Source: Chloranthus sessilifolius (taxonomy: Eukaryota; Streptophyta; Magnoliopsida; Chloranthales; Chloranthaceae). Taken from it: DNA of 64,000 nt. The notes below the pieces were generated by a model, which was not told the origin of the DNA, searched no databases, and saw nothing but the letters and a program-made list of their open reading frames with translations. Of the stretch, positions 36,501 through 45,448 are shown one piece after another (position 1 is the stretch's first letter; each line of letters opens with the position of its first letter). The translations under genes were made by a program, and so were the position numbers. The stretch is taken from contig CM037590.1 in NCBI GenBank assembly GCA_021018995.1, positions 43,898,287 through 43,962,286 on the forward strand. Reading direction: 5' to 3'.

Positions 36501-36708
36501 ATAAGAGTGGATCGAGGATCCGAAGATCTCTAGCATGTATTTGAACCCGGTGCATGATAGCGTACTTGTCGACATCCAATACCGCGCCGACGCCCGTGCA
36601 ATCCAGCAAAATCCAGCTCCTCGAAACCGCCGTTTTCTTCTTATGAGTGCTCTGGGGATCCGCCGCGACCGCGGCCGTTGTCGGGACGATCATCCCATCT
36701 CTAACCAT
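14945..36708 (-). CDS. MRS2: MRS2/MGT magnesium transporter (CorA type), complete, 11 coding exons
   Basis: Coding exons on the minus strand, in transcript order: 36448-36708, 36327-36356, 35502-35685, 35233-35354, 34338-34412, 30347-30574, 30222-30266, 16201-16245, 15370-15399, 15128-15247, 14945-15031. All introns are GT-AG, phases agree, and the total is 1227 nt: 408 residues plus TAG. MRS2 proteins are homopentameric Mg2+ channels. Visible marks are [20 protein letters not shown] (about 59-78), [32 protein letters not shown], a helical RVRKLKS...[13 protein letters not shown] region, the acidic [16 protein letters not shown] (about 232-247), [23 protein letters not shown], and the signature GMN at 363-365 between membrane segments (about 345-362 and 381-402). 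The [10 protein letters not shown] tail recalls the Arabidopsis MRS2-4/MRS2-6 side of the family. No clear plastid transit peptide, so endomembrane or plasma membrane is likely (inference). The gene is stretched to 22 kb by transposons in introns 5 and 7. Confidence 0.95.
15128..15247 (-). CDS. MRS2: MRS2 coding exon 10 with GMN motif (residues 341-380)
   Basis: Encodes [20 protein letters not shown], then [10 protein letters not shown] and the acidic NEDHGY loop; donor GTGGGT. The GMN tripeptide is the selectivity signature of CorA/MRS2 channels. The acceptor of this exon is tandemly duplicated 40 nt upstream. Confidence 0.95.
15231..15300. repeat. 40-bp tandem duplication spanning a splice acceptor
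   Basis: CTAAGGAAGAGCTCTAGCTG followed by CCACAAA occurs at 15231-15257 and again at 15271-15297. Each copy carries the GTGGCAG acceptor and the first 17 nt of MRS2 exon 10 (minus strand). Confidence 0.92.
15325..15362. repeat. (AG)n microsatellite
   Basis: AG repeats with two interruptions in MRS2 intron 9, just upstream (in transcript order, downstream) of exon 9's donor. Confidence 0.9.
15370..15399 (-). CDS. MRS2: MRS2 coding exon 9, 30 nt (residues 331-340)
   Basis: Encodes [10 protein letters not shown] between AACCGCAG and GTAGGC, the end of the stalk helix just before the first membrane segment. Confidence 0.92.
15449..16130. mobile_element. MITE with CCCTGTTTGGCAACCC ends, carrying a second TIR element
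   Basis: The left end GCCCTGTTTGGCAACCCTTT pairs with the right end AAAAGGGTTGCTAAACAGGA. A second element is inserted at about 15497-15905; its two ends are each self-complementary (ATTTAAACACCAAAATGGTG and a matching end). The composite fills most of MRS2 intron 8 and stops about 70 nt from exon 8. A relative of the outer element is at 31568-31822; relatives of the inner one are near 37.9-38.2 and 46.4-46.8 kb. Confidence 0.65.
16201..16245 (-). CDS. MRS2: MRS2 coding exon 8 (residues 316-330)
   Basis: Encodes [15 protein letters not shown] after a TTTCCAG acceptor, 14 kb away from exon 7. YIDDTED is a family signature, which secures the join across the giant intron. Confidence 0.93.
16735..16920 (-). 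mobile_element. tRNA-derived SINE, family 2, rearranged copy
   Basis: Read on the minus strand it matches 31173-31390: CTCAAGGGG...GAGCTGGCCA at the head and GAGGCCACCCTAGGGATTTA, CCGGCATGT and TTGGGGTG in the body. The B-box segment is missing and is replaced by an inverted copy of the body, forming a 26-bp perfect hairpin (16803-16828 with 16837-16862). Confidence 0.7.
17596..17930. mobile_element. TIR element with CTCCACGTGGCACC-type ends, copy 1
   Basis: Preceded by an (AT)n tract. The left part (CTCCAAGGTCCACATGGAGC) is complementary to the right part (GGGTGCCACATGGGACCTTG). The interior is A-rich and non-coding. A second copy lies at 18704-18995. Confidence 0.6.
18032..18061. repeat. 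30-bp perfect palindrome
   Basis: Centred between 18046 and 18047, core ATTATCGTTCGAACGATAAT. Sits in a GTATCGG-rich repeat related to 39.4-39.65 and 60.78-61.23 kb. Confidence 0.9.
18246..18710. mobile_element. TIR element with GGGGTAGCGCTCG ends between TA tracts
   Basis: Left end CTCACAGGGGTAGCGCTCGA pairs with right end GCGCTCGGGCGCTACCCCTG. Both ends abut (TA)n runs, as expected if TA is the target. An (AC)n tract (18545-18585) lies inside. Confidence 0.6.
18704..18995. mobile_element. TIR element with CTCCACGTGGCACC-type ends, copy 2
   Basis: GTGGAGCTCCACATGACACC on the left and GGGTGCCACATGAAGCTCCA on the right pair imperfectly. Same family as 17596-17930. Confidence 0.6.
19876..19975. 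repeat. Perfect 100-bp palindrome without spacer
   Basis: The 50 nt at 19876-19925 are the exact reverse complement of 19926-19975, centre TATATATATATA. No mismatch and no loop. AT-rich except for GTACACCACT near the centre. Non-coding, in MRS2 intron 7. Confidence 0.97.
21412..21416. repeat. Target site duplication TTGAT, left
   Basis: Identical to 28209-28213 on the other side of the chromovirus. Confidence 0.9.
21417..22427 (-). repeat. Chromovirus 3' LTR (minus orientation)
   Basis: Pairs with 27209-28208. Contains a GATA tetranucleotide run (about 21830-21852) and an array of TCGATCGA / TCGATTGATCGA palindromes (about 22114-22300). Confidence 0.93.
22397..24091 (-). pseudogene. Chromovirus integrase and chromodomain, with in-frame stops
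   Basis: The frame opened at 24091 runs through the end of RNase H ([14 protein letters not shown]), the integrase zinc-binding region ([14 protein letters not shown]...FYWPSL..YRTCQ) and the catalytic core. The acidic residues of DDE are seen in [16 protein letters not shown] and [10 protein letters not shown]. In the second zinc pair the first Cys is Tyr. A stop at about 23201 and another near 23077 break the frame. The chromodomain follows at about 22630-22470 (EIEGILDD...YLIKWLG...NSWLAEDEV), which in such elements binds histone marks and guides integration. The frame ends 31 nt inside the 3' LTR. Confidence 0.9.
22428..22440 (-). other. Putative polypurine tract of the chromovirus
   Basis: Directly next to the 3' LTR the minus strand reads GGCCCGGGAGAAT. 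Only partly purine, overlapping the end of the coding frame, so tentative. Confidence 0.35.
24088..25638 (-). pseudogene. Chromovirus reverse transcriptase and RNase H, broken
   Basis: Frame 25638-25156 gives the protease-RT linker (ending [20 protein letters not shown]), then one stop (about 25154) interrupts a frame that continues to 24088. RT motifs are [27 protein letters not shown] and the catalytic YFDDILIYS; RNase H shows [15 protein letters not shown] and DHEALRFL. A frameshift near 24090 separates RNase H from integrase. Confidence 0.93.
25662..26075 (-). pseudogene. Chromovirus protease region
   Basis: Contains [20 protein letters not shown], aligning with the D[GS]GSCTNV active site of chromovirus aspartic proteases; the usual Gly after the catalytic D-S/G is Leu. 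It is in a different frame from gag and from RT. Confidence 0.75.
25919..27067 (-). pseudogene. Chromovirus gag, with two in-frame stops
   Basis: Opens at 27067, 128 nt after the primer site. Capsid-like part: [19 protein letters not shown], then [14 protein letters not shown] and [15 protein letters not shown] stop near 26477 and another near 26213 interrupt the same frame. The zinc knuckle [14 protein letters not shown] has Trp where the last Cys of CCHC is expected. Confidence 0.88.
27195..27204 (-). other. Primer binding site, initiator Met tRNA type
   Basis: Minus strand TGGTATCAGA four nt inside the 5' LTR, matching the start of the initiator-tRNA-Met complement used by many plant LTR elements. 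Confidence 0.85.
27209..28208 (-). repeat. Chromovirus 5' LTR (minus orientation)
   Basis: 1000 nt, partner of 21417-22427. Carries the second palindrome array (about 27855-28070). Confidence 0.93.
28209..28213. repeat. Target site duplication TTGAT, right
   Basis: Matches 21412-21416 exactly. Confidence 0.9.
30222..30266 (-). CDS. MRS2: MRS2 coding exon 7 (residues 301-315)
   Basis: Encodes [15 protein letters not shown], the usual continuation of the stalk helix. Its GTATGA donor opens the 13,976-nt intron 7. Confidence 0.92.
30347..30574 (-). CDS. MRS2: MRS2 coding exon 6 (residues 225-300)
   Basis: Begins [20 protein letters not shown], continues with a Ser/Ala/Gly-rich variable linker and ends [10 protein letters not shown]; donor GTTATA, phase 0. 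Confidence 0.94.
30896..31555. mobile_element. MITE with 9-bp target duplication (MULE-like), carrying a SINE
   Basis: Left end GGGGGCCATTACTTGCACTC and right end GAGTGCAAGTAATGGCTCCC are inverted repeats. ATTAAATAT flanks both sides (30887-30895, 31556-31564); nine bases is the Mutator-type length. Related copies are at about 42405-42830 and 60112-60522. The SINE at 31173-31390 was inserted later. Confidence 0.8.
31173..31390 (+). mobile_element. tRNA-derived SINE, family 2, with 14-bp target duplication
   Basis: A-box-like TTAGGTGAGCTGGCC, B-box-like CTGAGTTCGCCCTC, a body with GAGGCCACCCTAGGGATTTA, and a TAAATAAATAAA tail. AGATTGTATTTCAT occurs at 31159-31172 and 31391-31404. Rearranged or truncated relatives are at 16735-16920 and about 11105-11160. 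Confidence 0.82.
31568..31822. mobile_element. MITE with GGCCCTGTTTGRCAACC ends
   Basis: Left GGCCCTGTTTGACAACCCTT pairs with right AAAAGGTTGCCAAACAGCC; TTTA flanks both sides, so a TTA-type target as in PIF/Harbinger. It begins within a few nt of the neighbouring MITE's target duplication. Confidence 0.7.
32560..33760 (+). mobile_element. TRIM-like LTR element in MRS2 intron 5
   Basis: Direct repeats start at about 32560 and 33505 (GGGTCCAATAAAGTTTCC, AGGAAGAA, then TTTAGG.AAAGTTAT and GTTGARTTGG in both). A primer-site-like TTCGTATCAGAGCC lies at 33037-33050 after the left repeat, and a purine run AAAGGAAGGTGAA precedes the right one. The internal part is only about 480 nt and non-coding. 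The right repeat is cut off near 33760. Confidence 0.55.
34338..34412 (-). CDS. MRS2: MRS2 coding exon 5 (residues 200-224)
   Basis: Encodes [20 protein letters not shown] and ARVQK, the start of the long stalk helix; GTGTGG donor, phase 0. Followed by the 3.8-kb intron 5. Confidence 0.93.
35233..35354 (-). CDS. MRS2: MRS2 coding exon 4 (residues 159-199)
   Basis: Acceptor AATGTAG; completes a Glu codon, then [16 protein letters not shown] to [10 protein letters not shown], phase 0 at GTTAGT. Part of the soluble cytosolic/matrix-side helical domain. Confidence 0.93.
35502..35685 (-). CDS. MRS2: MRS2 coding exon 3 (residues 98-159)
   Basis: Acceptor TTTAG, begins [16 protein letters not shown], includes [12 protein letters not shown], ends phase 1 at GTATGT after EVGEED. 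Confidence 0.92.
36327..36356 (-). CDS. MRS2: MRS2 coding exon 2, 30 nt (residues 88-97)
   Basis: Encodes [10 protein letters not shown] between GATACAG and GTATGT. The residues match the family exactly where expected, so this tiny exon is firm. Confidence 0.92.
36448..36708 (-). CDS. MRS2: MRS2 coding exon 1 (residues 1-87)
   Basis: ATG at 36706-36708 opens [11 protein letters not shown]. Ends AIVLNLE at a GTTTTT donor, phase 0. Contains the conserved [20 protein letters not shown] block. A second in-frame Met at residue 6 is the only alternative start nearby. Confidence 0.92.
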
Positions 36709-37040
36709 TTCTTCAACCAGAGCAATTTAGATCACATCTCCAAACAAAAAAAGTAACTTTTGCCTTATTCAAGTGCTAGGATAGGTTCAGGGAAAGAGAA
36801 GCGTGAGAGGGTTAGGGTTTGACGTTTTCATGGGAAAGAAACATGGGGGAGAAAGAATGTGACCATTAATCGCACCAGATAATCGGCGTTTCCCCTTTTT
36901 TTTCCAGAGGATTACGGTTTGGGGTATTTTTCTAACAGAGCAATAAATCGCACCAGAGGATTAGGGTTCTTGTAAAGGGAATATCAAAGATGGATGGAAG
37001 AGAAAGAGAGAACGGTAAAATCGCTAGGATAAGAAGGGAA
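36709..37040 (-). promoter_or_regulatory. MRS2 5' UTR and proximal promoter region
   Basis: Immediately upstream of the MRS2 ATG on the minus strand. It holds CT/GA-rich stretches typical of plant leaders, but no TATA box could be assigned with confidence. Extent is inferred from position only. Confidence 0.4.
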
Positions 37041-37046
37041 AATTTC

Positions 37047-37410
37047 AAAATAACCCTCGACTTAAACTCTTTATCAATAGCGAACCTAAACTATTGATAA
37101 TATCAAATAAGCATCAAAAGTATACTTAAGTTCATCATCTAACTCGTTTCGTTAATGACTAAACAGAAAACGCTCAGTTAGCATACAACTCGGCAAAGGT
37201 GCCACATATGCTATTTTGCTGAGTTTTATGCCAATGTGGCAGCTAAGTCCTCGCCACATCGTGCCACATTCAGCGTTTTCCATTCAGTCATTAATAGAAG
37301 GTAATGATAGAAGATTCGTTGATAAACTTAAGCGTACTTTGGGTGCCTATTTGATATTATCAATAGTTTAAGTGCGTTATTGATAACGAGAAAAGTTCAG
37401 GAGTTATTTT
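37047..37410. mobile_element. Foldback MITE upstream of MRS2
   Basis: Ends are inverted repeats of about 65 nt (AAAATAACCCTCGACTTAAA and TTCAGGAGTTATTTT arms; inner AACTATTGATAATATCAAAT pairs with ATTTGATATTATCAATAGTT). The centre contains a second pair of inverted words (AAACGCTCAGT/CAGCGTTTTCC). No coding. Confidence 0.75.
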
Positions 37411-38242
37411 AAAAAAAATTCAGATAAACGGAGAAAGTTCTGGAGTTATTTTGAAATTTTTTCAGATAAAAATGGCCTTGTAAGTAGCAAATCGAGCATA
37501 TTCCCTTTTTAAATTTTGTGAGCATAGTCACCTAATCGGGCTTCGACAATAGTGAGGTTAAAAATCAAAAAAATCTGAGAAATTTGGAAAAATATTCGAC
37601 GGAAAAATCGGTGAGAAAAATTTAGGAATCATTCATGAATTTTTGTGATCATGCGAATTTTTGAAAAATCCGCGAATTATTCAACATTAATTCAGGCGAC
37701 CTTAAATTCACGAATTTTTCAAAAATCCGTCGATTTTTGTGACCATGTTCGTGAGAAGCCTCTTCCTTTGATTTTATTCTTGATCAACTAGCAATCTAAC
37801 TACTTCTCCTATTGCCTCGAGATACATGTGATCAAAGGTTCAACCCAAATTTTTTAGAAACCGAAAGATGAGTTAAACATCAAAATTTTACTCCATCGAG
37901 TGGTTGAAGATGTGAGTGATCTGAATCGTCAAAATAATACATCATAGATTAAATTGCAACATACCCAACCAAAAACGGTGTTTTGGGGAGATTAAAACCA
38001 TCTAATCTGTTGACTATAATATCAACCATTGTTTTTAATTTTAATAGTTGATATTTCATCAATCAAAGGATGAGATACGATGCACTGATGGACTGTCACT
38101 TGAACAATTTAGATCGGTCACAGACATACATCACATTGTATAATGATAAATCACACTTTAATGTTGTGTAATAAAAAAGAAAAAATTTAATGGTGTAAGA
38201 ACATTTAAACACCATTTTTGTGTTTAAATGTTAGTAAAGTGT

Positions 38243-38545
38243 TATTGAAACCGTTTGATTGCTCAGAATCAGACAATGGAGATCTTTTTCACCCCAATCT
38301 TCCACACAATGGATCTTGAGATTATAAGTGTACTATCATATGGTCAATTTTTTATTCCATGCAAAACATATCCCCAAAAAGTAACCCTAAAATCACATAC
38401 TTCATTTTGGGGATCTATGTCAAACATGATTTTAGGGTAACTCTTTGGGGATCTATGCGACCATCTAATGGTAAGATTGGGGTGTAAATCAAGATCTCGA
38501 TATCCATTGTGCGGGAAAGATTGGGGTGTATATTATTTGATTGTG
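38243..38545. mobile_element. Palindromic element, family P, copy 1
   Basis: Left half (GATTGCTCAGAATCAGACAA, CCCAATCTTCCACACAATGG, AAGTAACCCTAAAATCA) is mirrored by the right half (TGATTTTAGGGTAACTCTTT, CCATTGTGCGGGAAAGATTG). Non-coding; related text at 40.4, 41.1, 48.2, 57.9 and 58.5 kb. Confidence 0.65.
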
Positions 38546-39515
38546 ATGATGAATATAAATAATCAATCAATTTTATAATCATCCGAATATTTTACACAAT
38601 TGATCCAAGTCCATGAGCATGCCATCAAACAATCAGTTTTGATTCCACGTGGCACAGATCTTAATAATGTAGCCCTAAAATATATGGCACACATCATACA
38701 TAAACTGTGATTTTAGGGCTACTTTTTTTAGATTTGTGCCAAAGAAGATAAAAAAACTGGTTTAGGGTCTCAGGATTTATTATGTGAAGGATTGGTATGA
38801 TATACAATCTCCAGCATTTGATTCAAAGCAATCAATGATTTCCAAACATAGACAACCATAGTAATTCAATAGGGGCGAATAGAGGTACCCCATATTAAAT
38901 TGTTAAAAGGATGATTTGGCTTACAATAGAGGGGAATGATCAAGTCAGGCCATGCAGAATCGGATTTCCAGTCCTACCCTTGGAAATTGGAGAATCTGAA
39001 CTTTCTTGATTTTTACTTTTTATAGTAAAACGTGCAGTTAAGATTCTCTTATTTCCAAAGGCTGCGAATGGGATAGGACTGAAAATCCGATTCTACTTAG
39101 TAGGACCTAAGCAATGCCCTACAGTAGGACATGACCATTGCCCTACAGTAGAACTCCACATATGAGGTAAAAGTGTGATGTTAAGTTATAAAATCATTAT
39201 TAAAATTAGCCAAAAAAAGAAAACCATTATTAATGGTCATTTGGCCTTAGAAACCTTCTTGATTAACGAAATGCAAATTTGGCGAGAGTAGTAAGCAAAA
39301 TCAAAGAGATTCTAAGTATGTCTCATGCGAGACACAAATTTCCATTTACGGTGAATGGCCAAACACCACATACTTGTAGGAGTATAAGTGGGCAAAATTG
39401 TAGGAGTATAAGCGAGCAATCATGGATCAAAATATCTTCCAATATCAATATGTATCGGACGATATGTATTGGTTTCGGACCCTAACAATACGGTACATTA
39501 AATGTACCTTATCGT

Positions 39516-39516
<1 letters not shown>

Positions 39517-39587
<71 letters not shown>
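39517..39587. repeat. (AT)n microsatellite within GTATCGG repeat
   Basis: About 35 AT units, flanked by GTATCGGACGATA on the left and CGTATCGGGTGATACGTATCG on the right. Confidence 0.93.
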
Positions 39588-39593
<6 letters not shown>

Positions 39594-42404
39594 TATCGGG
39601 TGATACGTATCGATTTTTCGGCATTTTGATCCATGCGGGCAATGGTCAGGTCATCAGCTCCAAATGGTTGAAACAAAATATACTTGTAATTGGATAAAAA
39701 TATGAGTAACGTGAGAACATTTTATCATTAATACCTAAGTTATAGGAAATCATGAGATTTCTTCATTACTTGTTTGGATAAAAATATGGGAAATATAGGA
39801 AAGTAAAATAATATTCTTATATTTTCTCATGAATACCTAAGTTGTAAGAAATCATGGGATCCCTTTGTTTTTCATTGTTTAAATAACCACATTGCTAGCT
39901 AGGAAAACACAGGATTAACCAAATCCACGAAAATAACCAAAAAATTATATATGTATTAAGTTATTTTTACTCTTTACATATTTTAGTGAATTGCTCTAGT
40001 GGTTGACTTAGTGCTTTATGAAGGTTATGTTCAAAGTTCAGTGCAATAAATTTCTTATTTTTTATAATTAATTATACTAGAGCATATACACCATATATGT
40101 GAGTATATAGCTCTACAACATAGTGGAGCCCTTGTGAGACAAATCTCTCCCAAAATAAGTCATAGATGGAGGTGAGCCTAAAAATAGGCTAAAATTGTGG
40201 GATTTAATTAAAAATATCAAAGAAAAAATATTTGTTATGAAAATAAATACCATAAAAAAGATTGTTTGAAGTTTTTTGATAATTTTGGATGGTCAACATA
40301 ATTTTGTATGGATGAGAATCCACTAATATAAATTAGGACCCCTAAAGCCTAGTAACAAAATTTTAGAAAGTTTGGGTGGCCAATTGACCACCCAGGACAT
40401 AACGTGGCTCTGTTTCTAATTTTTGGGAATATGTGCCATATAGAATCAACATCTGACCGTCTGATAGGGGCGCAATGATTTTAAGATCTATGATGAGGAA
40501 GATTAAAAAAAAAATAATCTCCATCGTCTGATTCCAATCAGTCAATGGTTTTCGTCAGTGAAAAAATTGTGTGGTATCACTAATAAACGAGTAAGAAAAG
40601 TCGTACCCTTATCTTTTTCCTCCACTCCTCTTATCTTTTCGAGGTCTCAACAAATTGAATGTCAAGGGGTACCCTCGAACTCTTAAGTCAGAAATGAGCG
40701 TAAAAATTGTATTTTATATTTCGACCATTAAGTCGCTTTCAAACAGCGAAAAACTATGGAAAATATAATCTGAATCTAAGTATTCCTCTCTTTCCCCCAT
40801 ATTATTATTATTATTGTTTGAATAACCACATTGCTAGCCGAAAAAACGCAAGATTAATCAAATCTTGTATTTGGATACATATGTAGGAAATTGTACGAAA
40901 ATCATGTGTTTCAATACATATTCAAGAAAATGTAGGATTAACCAAATCATATATGTTTTGATAAAAAGTTTAAGGTAAGCCCACAATCTAGAGATCTAGC
41001 GCGTCGAAGATTGGGTGAAAAAAAATCTCTATTGTCTGATTTAAAAAAGTCAATAGTTTAGACACATAAAACCCGAGTTTCAAAGAAGGAATCTTGAGTT
41101 GTAAATATTGATGAGAGGATGAGTGAGATGTGATAATGTCAAATATATAAAAGGGTATCCTCATTTACAACCTAAGATTCTTCCTTCTCAACACGGGCTT
41201 CACATGCTTAAATCGTTGACTAGTTTAAATCAGACGATGGATATCATTTTTTGCCCCAATCTTCCTTGCGATAAATCTTAAAATCATGGCGCGCATATCA
41301 GACGGTCAGAAGCTTATTCCAATGGTGGACGGTTCTAAAAGCGAAGGTCAACTCCTTTTCCCATGATCTAGGTTACTTTTGGGGATGTGTGTCATATAGA
41401 ATCACAATCTGACCGTCTAATAGGGGTGTCATAATCTTAAGATTTATCATGAGGACGATTGGAACAAAAAACAATCTCCATCATCTAATTCAAATCAGCC
41501 AATGATTTTCGTTTGCGCAAAAATTGTGTGGTATTATTAATAAACAAGTGAGAAGAGTTGTACATTTTTCTTCTCCACTCCTTTTATCTTTCCAGAGGTC
41601 TCGACAAATTAAAATACCAAAGGGTACCCTCGAACTCTTCACTCGGAAATGAGCGAAAAAATTGTATAGAGAAGAAAAATATACAGCTCTTCTCACCCGT
41701 TTATTAATAATGCCACACAACTGAAATGTCAAGGGGTACCCTCGAACTCTTCATTCGAAAATAAGCGGAAATTTTTTATTTGTATTCCAACCCTTAACTC
41801 GTTTCCAAACAATGAAAAACTCTTCACTCGAAAATAAGCAGAAAAATTGTATTTTGTATTCCAACCCTTAACTCACTTCCAAACAATGGAAAACTATGAA
41901 AGATAAAATCTAAATCTAAGTATTCTTACGTATTCCTCAGTTTTCCCCATATCCAAACAAGCCCGTAGGAGTAAAAGCGGGCGCTGGTCGGGTACTCAGG
42001 CTCAAATGATTGAAACTGATTTTGTGTTCAACTGAATTTGCAGCGATGATAAAAGAGAATCTTGACTTTCACTGTTTGCATTTTTATAGGATGACATGTA
42101 GTCAAGATTATCTTCTATCTAATGGTTATAAAATTAGTTCAACATAAAATCCGGTTCAATCAGTTGAACCTTATCACTGGCTCACTGCCCTATTATTATA
42201 GGACTAAGCACTAAGCGCTAAGCACTAAGAAGCACCCCACATCTAAGGTTATCTTTTTTATTAGAGTTACCAAATTTTGCATATTTTAGAAAATAATTGA
42301 GGAAAGGCCCGGTTCACTAGAGTGGGTTAGATTAGATTGATTTAACAAAAAACAATTAAATAAATAATTATATATAATGACAAATAAATAAAGTATAAAT
42401 AGGC

Positions 42405-42830
42405 AATGGGATCCATTACCTGTACACGATATATTTTTCAAATGATTCCACCGAATTTAAAGAAAGACTTGGTATTTTAGAAACATGTGAGATGTAAAAA
42501 TGTAATATGGGTCGTATGAGTTGAAGCTCATGATCAATAGATCTCTGGGACATAAAATTGGAGCAAAACACAACACTTGTCATACGATCTATTGTAGTCA
42601 GCTGTTGAATTATACAATAGCCTTTGACACCATTTAATCGAATGATCAAAATTATATTTTGTTCTAACTTTTTACAATCAATATCTTTAAATCATGGCCT
42701 TCAAATCAAACGGCTTAGATGGTGTTTTAATATAATAGAGGTCGCCAAACTTGCAAGTTTTTCTTTTAAATTGGTGCAATCCGGTGCAATCACTTGAAAA
42801 GTGTGTGCAAGTAATGGCTCCCATAGAAAA
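42405..42830. mobile_element. MULE-like MITE, copy 2
   Basis: Same family as 30896-31555: CCGAATTTAAAGAAAGACTT, GATCTATTG, AAATCATGGCCTTCAAATCA, GTGCAAGTAATGGCTCCC. Lacks the SINE, which shows the SINE is an insertion. Confidence 0.7.
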
Positions 42831-43060
42831 TAGATATAACATAATTTGAAAATTCAAAAAATTAACTCTAATTAGACAAGGTTTATATTGATCTAGTTAT
42901 TTTATTAGATAATATACTAACTAAATATATTTTTCTCTTGAATTATATATATATATAGATAGAGAGAGAGAGAGAGAACAAAAATGCACCCCAATTATTT
43001 TTTTATTACAAAAAAATCAAAAAATATTTAATTATAAAATGCCAGATTCATACACATTCG

Positions 43061-45448
43061 TGATGTACCAATTTCACCGAAACTCAATGCCATCAAAGAC
43101 GATCATCTTGACCGTGCCCCTTAGCTAAGCACGGAACATTGGCATATCAAGCAAAAATGAAATAATAAATGAAACTATGGAATTTAAATCTATATAAAAG
43201 CATTTCTCAAAAGTCAGTTCTACCCTCATGCCTCTGCATGAATGGAGAACTGATCCGAACCATCGATGATAGCAATCATCACGGATGATTCGCCTCAAAA
43301 GAATAATCTCAATTTATACATGTATATTGTTTAATCAAACAAGGCTTGACATACCAAGCCGTACAAAATCTCCCTAAAAACCCTCAAAGTGGCACAACGG
43401 AGTCCTCTAGAAGAAGTCCTCAGGAGGTGGCTCCAACTCTTCACCGGCCGCAAGGTCCGACTCACCGGGGTCAGCGTCTCCTGAAACCTCGGCAGCTGCT
43501 ACTAGTGGACCTGCGGCGTATAGTCTATAGGGTGAGCTACATCCTAGCTCAATAGAGAACAAAACGCAGTTGAACATATAAATTATTACTCACATATATT
43601 CAATGATATGCCATGCATGATGTGTCTATGCAGTTACTGATGAAAATAGTTAAAAAACATTATATTTTACTGGTAGTTTACTCATGTCTTTATTTATTCA
43701 TGAATGATGCTGAAAAGGCCTAAAGCAAAACTTAAACTTTCAACTTAAGTAATCCCCGAGCAATATAGCATCGAGCCCCGATGAGATACCCATCATTGTT
43801 ATCTATATAGAAACTTTTAACGTATTCCCTGGGAATACAAATAGTACCCAAGCCCCTTTCCCCTGGGGATTGGTGGCGGGGTTTCACTTGTCTCAAATCA
43901 ACACCGGGTGCGCTATCGCGGTACGGATAAGCCTCCGTGACCGCCTACGGTTTGCCACCAGACGATCACGGATATCCTGCCATGTCAGTCGTGGATATCC
44001 CGCCATGTCGGTGGGGTACCCTTTCAAACCTCAAATAATAAAAATATCGATGCCTTACATATAGTTATTCACCGTGTAAATGTGCTATCTTATATCAGTT
44101 AGGCCCTATCAAACATGATTCAATCGTGGATACATCCCTGGGATGTATTCATTCACTTGTATCACACCTGATGCTCTAATCTCTTTATTTCTTCATCCCA
44201 TGGGGATGGCTCATTATGATTACTTTTATTTATATCACACACACACACTTTTCCAAACTCTTAAAGCAATAAAACATTTGAAATTTCAAATCTATATCAC
44301 TACATACATGCTCTTGTAAAATAAGGTACATGTTCAAGGAGTTCCCTACCTCAAGTCTTCGTTTGATCAACGCATCAAGGTCCCACGTGGCTCCTTGTGC
44401 ACTTGCTCACACGTACCACCTATGGTACCACATAATATGTGAAACACATCACTAAGGATGCAATAAATGAGGTTCAAGACCCCCCAAAAATCTCAAAGTC
44501 AAACTCAGAAGTCAACATAAACTGGCCCAGTCGATTAATTGATTTCCAAAATCGATTAATCGAAAGTCAATATCGATTAATCGATTCTCAAATCGATTAA
44601 TCGAGATTTTCATTCGATTAATCGAAACCCAATTTGATTAATCGAAATTCTCTGCTCTATCAAGTCGATTCTCAATTCGAGTAATCGAGTTTCCAAAATC
44701 GATTAATCGATCCCAAATCGATTAATCGAATCTTCATTTCGATTAGTTGATTTCATCAAGCCCATTTCTTTTCTTCACTGGAGTCCACTGTAGGCTTCCA
44801 GTCGATTAATCGAAACTCAATTCGATTAATCGAAATCGAGGTCCTCTGACTTTTCAACTTCCTGGCCAATTTCGATTAATCGAAATTTGCCAGATTCAGC
44901 CCCCTTTTGACTGTTCTTCTCAATCTCTTTCCTTAGTTTTTCCTCCATTTCTCCAAGCTCTTATCCCACATTTTACACCAATTCTAACTACAATTTAACC
45001 CCTTAATCCATGCATTTTAAACTACAAAATCTTACCTTCAATAAATCTCAAATTGATTTCAAATTAATGGTTGGAAAGGCTAGGGTTCCAGCTTTAGCTT
45101 GAACGGATTCTCCGCGTCGAATCGGTTTCTTTAATGCTAGAATCTCCCTTCCAATCACTCACAATAACTCTTGCTCAACCTCTTTACTCCTCTCTCAACA
45201 ACCAAATACAGATTTTAGGGTTATTAAACCCTTTTATCTCTTTCCTCACTTGTGTGTTGAGCACATACACCGCGATAGGTGTATGCGACTTCATATTCAC
45301 ATCACACACCACGCAGTCAGTCAACTATTACATTTCATCCATTCATCACACTCTATGCTAACCATTGGACTCCTAATTGGTCAAACATGTGACCAATCAG
45401 GCACGAATTCCGAGGTCACTGTTTAACGTGATTTTTCGGGGTATTACA
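43061..45448 (-). mobile_element. Probable solo LTR with TCGATTAATCGA array
   Basis: On the minus strand it starts TGTAATACCCCGAAAAATCA, a common Ty3-type LTR start in plants, and ends GGTACATCA. CATTC occurs next to both ends (43055-43059, 45449-45453; the left one is offset by 1 nt). Length about 2.39 kb with no internal genes. A GC-rich stretch lies at 43840-44030. Nine exact CGATTAATCG palindromes lie at 44552-44882. Confidence 0.55.
44527..44890. repeat. Array of TCGATTAATCGA palindromes
   Basis: Nine exact CGATTAATCG and about four one-base variants, spaced from about 20 to 80 nt by unrelated text. Inside the probable solo LTR. Confidence 0.9.

Larger units (their letters stand above)
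37411..43059. other. Intergenic repeat field
   Basis: No genes. Holds copies of a palindromic family (38243-38545, 40360-40555, about 41010-41300, 41385-41510), a relative of the 15.5-kb inner element (about 37915-38235), a GTATCGG-type repeat around an (AT)n tract (39420-39680), and a copy of the MULE-like MITE (about 42405-42830). Confidence 0.55.

Noticed and set aside
43346..44064. Short plus-strand frames in the GC-rich patch of the 43-45 kb LTR
   Set aside because: No recognisable domain; composition effect of the patch inside a probable LTR.
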